A stretch of 64,000 nt of DNA, taken from Candidatus Nitrosocosmicus franklandus. Lineage in GTDB: Archaea; Thermoproteota; Nitrososphaeria; Nitrososphaerales; Nitrososphaeraceae. The notes beneath the pieces are model-generated. The model ran no database searches. It had not been told where the DNA came from and saw only the letters and a program-made list of their open reading frames with translations. Location: NCBI RefSeq assembly GCF_900696045.1, contig NZ_LR216287.1:2771854-2835853 (forward strand), in the 5' to 3' direction. Below are positions 60,909-64,000 of this stretch, in pieces. How positions within the stretch are numbered: the stretch's first letter is position 1; every line of letters starts with the position of its first letter. Made by a program: the position numbers and the translations under genes.

Positions 60909-62684
60909 TTACCTTATAGTCGTCATAGAGCTACATATTTCTCTCGAAAATGTTTTTGAACATGAATCTAGGAATTTGTCCAGCAATTGAGATGGAAAAG
61001 AAAATTCGCTGGATTGACCCGGTATTGAATGTTGCAATCTTCGCTGGTTCTCACTCATTTGTTCAAGTGTGATTGTTAATGTTTTGAAATCTCCATCTCT
61101 TAATATAGTAATTGTTACGGTATCTCCAATTTTTTTCGTTTTCAGGTAATCACGGATATCCTTGTGAGTCTTGACAGTATGATCATCAATCCTAGTAATA
61201 ATATCACCTCCCGATTCAACTAAGGATCCATTAATATCATTCATAACATACCCGCCTCTCAAATTTGCCTTTGAAGCAGTACTATTTTCAATTATACTAG
61301 TAACGAGGAATCCGTCTGATTGAGTTAGATTAAGTATTTTAGCTATTTGCGTGTTGAGATCTAGACCAAGAATACCTAACGTAGGAATATTAAGATCACT
61401 ATCGTGAGCAGGTCTAGCAGTCAAATTAATCGAAATTACCTCCTCAACAAGATCCGGACCGCGAAGCACAGTCAAATTTACGTTATCTCCGATTTTTTTA
61501 TAATTTTCCAAATATGACAAGATATCATCAACTTTCCTCACAGTTCTATCATCAATATCAGTAATGATATCTCCACCGATTTTCAATTGAATACCATTTA
61601 TTTGAACGGTTTGATTTCCTCCGAATACACCCGACTTATCAGCAGGACTGTCTTTGGTAACATTCACCACCAAAAACCCAACCGCCTCAGGTAAACCAAC
61701 TAACTTAGCGATCTCTGGAGTAATATCAAATCCATTAATTCCTATGTATGGATGTTCATACGACCCTTTTTGGATTAATTCCGGGATAATCTTACTTATA
61801 AAGTTAGATGGAATGGCAAAACCAATTCCAGAATAAACGCCTGTATTAGAAAATATGGCAGTATTGATACCTATTACGCGACCAGTCATATCAATTAATG
61901 GCCCACCAGAATTGCCTGGATTGATTGCAGCATCTGTTTGGATGATATCAGGTATAGAAAAAGTCGGTGACTGATTTTGAATTGCCTCTTTCCCTGAATC
62001 CTCGGGCAATGGTTTATGTTGATCCCCAACAGGCATTAATCTTCCTAAACCGCTTATGATTCCCTCGGAAAGAGATCCCGATAAGCCAAATGGATTTCCA
62101 AGTGCAACAACTTTTTCACCTATTCGAACAGTAGATGAATTTCCTAGAACAAGTGGGACTAGTTTTGAACTAATATTTTTATCCACATCTATCAATTTTA
62201 TAACAGCCAAGTCGGAATAAGGATCACTGCCAATGATTTCTCCTTCATAAGAAACTCCATCCAAAAAAGTTATGAAAGCTTTATCATTTTTTGAACCATC
62301 TACAACATGGAAGTTAGTAACTATATGACCTTGTTTATCATAAACAAAGCCAGAACCTAATCTAGATTGATTTGGTTCTGTGCTTTGAAGACTACCAGAT
62401 TCAGTAATTTGGACTACCGACTTTTCAACCTTTTCAAATAAGTCGGGTAAAGAATTACTATAATCTAGTATTGTTTCTTGTGATTTATTTAATGAATCAG
62501 TAGTTAGATTAACCTCCAAATTATTAACCTCAGTTTGCGAGGAAGATAGCTCTGTAGCACCATTTACATCCATCCCAAAAATCATGCTAAAAACACTTAG
62601 TGTAATCAATAAAGAAAAAACAAATTTCAAAAGTCTCCCCTCCTTTCTTTTGAACGCTGTAACTTCATCCACAGATAAGATCAT
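60909..62684 (-). CDS. HtrA/DegP-type serine protease with two PDZ domains, membrane-anchored or secreted
   Basis: 591 residues. An N-terminal hydrophobic helix (about 19-37) is a signal peptide or anchor. The S1C catalytic triad is H126 (TNFHVVDG), D158 (YSDLAVIKL) and S259 (PGNSGGPLID). Two PDZ domains follow, about 310-420 and 430-545, each with a GGDIITxIDDxTV pattern. It degrades or refolds damaged extracytoplasmic proteins. ATG start at 62684. Confidence 0.93.
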   Translation of the reverse strand: MILSVDEVTAFKRKEGRLLKFVFSLLITLSVFSMIFGMDVNGATELSSSQTEVNNLEVNLTTDSLNKSQETILDYSNSLPDLFEKVEKSVVQITESGSLQSTEPNQSRLGSGFVYDKQGHIVTNFHVVDGSKNDKAFITFLDGVSYEGEIIGSDPYSDLAVIKLIDVDKNISSKLVPLVLGNSSTVRIGEKVVALGNPFGLSGSLSEGIISGLGRLMPVGDQHKPLPEDSGKEAIQNQSPTFSIPDIIQTDAAINPGNSGGPLIDMTGRVIGINTAIFSNTGVYSGIGFAIPSNFISKIIPELIQKGSYEHPYIGINGFDITPEIAKLVGLPEAVGFLVVNVTKDSPADKSGVFGGNQTVQINGIQLKIGGDIITDIDDRTVRKVDDILSYLENYKKIGDNVNLTVLRGPDLVEEVISINLTARPAHDSDLNIPTLGILGLDLNTQIAKILNLTQSDGFLVTSIIENSTASKANLRGGYVMNDINGSLVESGGDIITRIDDHTVKTHKDIRDYLKTKKIGDTVTITILRDGDFKTLTITLEQMSENQRRLQHSIPGQSSEFSFPSQLLDKFLDSCSKTFSREICSSMTTIR

Positions 62685-62740
62685 GACTTTAAGAATGATG
62701 TAATATCAATTTAAGTATTACACGTTGTCTAACCTCAGAA

Positions 62741-63259
62741 TTATCTTCCAGTCAAAAACCTATAAAAAGTGTTTATAGCCATTTCCTGTCTTTCAGACTG
62801 AATCGAACCAGGTCTCATTTCTCTTAATTTTCTAGCCGCTTCAATAGGAGTCAAACCCTCTGTCTTTATAAGATATGCAGCAAGTACCGTTCCAGTCCTT
62901 CCCTTGCCAGCAGCACAATGGACTAGCACTGGTTTATTTGTTTGAATTTTTCGTTCAATGTACTCGATAACCTCATGTATCTCGTCTACAGTTGGAGCAT
63001 TATAATCATCTGTTTTTAAAAAGTAGTTCTCTAAATCTCCATATTGAGAATTTATTTTTTCAATCCAAATCTTTGGCAAAGGTATTTCTCTCACAGTTAT
63101 TAAAGTCTTAATCCCATTTGACGCAAGCCATTCTAATTGATCAAACGAAGAGGGTAAGCCACTTCCGGCAAGTTTCTGTGGGATCACCCAACTGAAATTG
63201 GTCGGCCTTTCCATAAATCGACCATGAACTTTTCTATAAATTTCTCCTATTTTTGTCAT
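62741..63259 (-). CDS. Dual-specificity / tyrosine protein phosphatase
   Basis: 172 residues. The P-loop HCAAGKGRTG has nucleophile C115 and R121, and an upstream aspartate in the DDYNAP loop can act as general acid. The N-terminal FSWVIPQKLAGSGLPSS is typical of archaeal DSPs. Substrate is unknown. ATG start, 56 bp upstream of the HtrA gene. Confidence 0.92.
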   Translation of the reverse strand: MTKIGEIYRKVHGRFMERPTNFSWVIPQKLAGSGLPSSFDQLEWLASNGIKTLITVREIPLPKIWIEKINSQYGDLENYFLKTDDYNAPTVDEIHEVIEYIERKIQTNKPVLVHCAAGKGRTGTVLAAYLIKTEGLTPIEAARKLREMRPGSIQSERQEMAINTFYRFLTGR

Positions 63260-63311
63260 CTAGATATTATCCTAGTTATTGTCAAACAACTTAATAGTTT
63301 TTCAATTTTCT

Positions 63312-64000
63312 CTAACAAATCAATTCGTCTAATTTTTCTAAGAACGCAGATATGTTTTCGATAGGTATTACTGCTCCACAGGCTTTCTCATGTCCCCCTC
63401 CACTCCCACCAAAATCCATCGATAAATTATTTACTAGTTTACCCAAATGTACTTGGCATTCTTTTGAGCCCCTGATGGATAATATATAAGAATTTATGTT
63501 TGACTTCATCTTAAAAGCTATACCAACCTTCTTTCCTGAAAGTCCAAGAACAAAATTTACAATCATGCTAGAAGAGAGTTCAAGTTCATGTTCGAAGTAG
63601 GATATATTAGCCAAATGAATTGATTGTTTCTCAATAAGACTAATAGCATCGGATACTTTCTGTGAAAATTGTCTAACCAAATTGCATCCATGCTTTAATT
63701 CATGTGGCATTATTCCTTTTGATATATCCTTAGAGATTGATTTCAAAAAATCGATATTCTTTTGAGATGCAGAAATCATATAAGAAAGATAACAAGATTC
63801 TAGCATTAAGAACGTTCTATCAAATTTATTCACCAATCTTCGAGCCCTCGGCCGATCTTCCATATAATCGGTTAAGGCTCCTGCGGACGCAAAAAAAGAA
63901 TATACTTTGTCCATACGATTTCTCAACAAATAATAAATTTGTACAGAAGTACATTCGTCTATATCATGAATTAGTGTAATCCCCATTTTGGTAATTTTGT
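63312..64000 (-). CDS. DHH-family phosphoesterase, C-terminal part (cut by window edge)
   Basis: 229 codons are visible. The frame stays open past the ATG at 63986 to the window edge, so the DHH catalytic half lies outside and the ATG is probably internal. The visible part has a helical linker and the DHHA1 signature FGGSGGGHEKACGAVIP near the end. The family includes RecJ-like nucleases and nanoRNA/c-di-AMP phosphodiesterases; which kind cannot be judged from this half. Confidence 0.85.
   Translation of the reverse strand, partial: KITKMGITLIHDIDECTSVQIYYLLRNRMDKVYSFFASAGALTDYMEDRPRARRLVNKFDRTFLMLESCYLSYMISASQKNIDFLKSISKDISKGIMPHELKHGCNLVRQFSQKVSDAISLIEKQSIHLANISYFEHELELSSSMIVNFVLGLSGKKVGIAFKMKSNINSYILSIRGSKECQVHLGKLVNNLSMDFGGSGGGHEKACGAVIPIENISAFLEKLDELIC

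Noticed and set aside
1-64000. CRISPR array or defence island
   Set aside because: No run of evenly spaced repeats beyond two copies, and no cas, restriction or toxin-antitoxin genes were recognised.

Overview
The window comes from an AT-rich archaeal chromosome. It encodes aCPSF1, TFB, Rpo6, SRP19/SRP54, Gar1, Pus10, a CdvB/Snf7 protein, ribosomal proteins S4e, S24e, S25e and S27ae, and RNase P protein Rnp1. UPF0147, DUF371 and DUF2203 proteins, two LLM/F420-type oxidoreductases and a complete-looking biotin cluster fit Thaumarchaeota (Nitrososphaeria). The low G+C and the long gene-free gaps suggest a Nitrososphaerales or Nitrosocosmicus-like ammonia oxidiser. That lineage is an inference from gene content, because no amo, rRNA or other diagnostic gene lies here. 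Many genes start with TTG or GTG, and many are preceded by TATA boxes at leaderless spacing.

Layout. 1-5.1 kb: truncated apgM (minus), a beta-CASP nuclease, an LLM oxidoreductase and a double-SDR protein that resembles the N-terminal half of Chloroflexus-type malonyl-CoA reductase. 5.1-9.7 kb: dph6, srp54, pus10, an HEFTH putative metallopeptidase, then rps27ae and rps24e on the other strand. 10.1-17 kb: phosphoglycolate phosphatase, argS, an Oxa1-like protein, a TPR protein, purN, a TauE transporter and small proteins. 17-24.3 kb: information processing (aCPSF1, SRP19, tRNA-Thr, Gar1, TFB, S25e, Rpo6) with purS and a glycerate kinase. 24.4-28.7 kb: DUF2203, trpE, thrC and an asparagine-synthetase-like protein.

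28.7-38.6 kb is the most accessory-looking part. It holds a CdvB paralogue, two orphan genes and the bioA/bioB/bioF cluster. A serine recombinase interrupts that cluster, and exact 43-bp direct repeats lie beside it. Two nearly identical 28-bp palindromes bracket the block. Downstream is a tight operon of a nucleotidyltransferase, an LLM oxidoreductase, a thiolase and a DUF35 protein. Then come tRNA-Asn with an intron at a non-canonical position and the S10/spc ribosomal operon on the minus strand (L3 to L6). That operon lacks rpl2 and stops after L6. It is followed upstream by a SPOUT methyltransferase, a redoxin and the proteasome alpha subunit.

49-64 kb: DUF371, purC, ilvD, HIT, a GT2 glycosyltransferase, DnaJ-TM, a two-cysteine Dps-like ferritin, UbiD, an HtrA-type protease, a tyrosine phosphatase and a truncated DHH phosphoesterase. 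This part also contains gene-free stretches of about 0.4 to 0.95 kb. In one of them a 53-codon membrane ORF with a good TATA box can be read. Purine genes (purN, purS, purC) and amino-acid genes are scattered rather than clustered.
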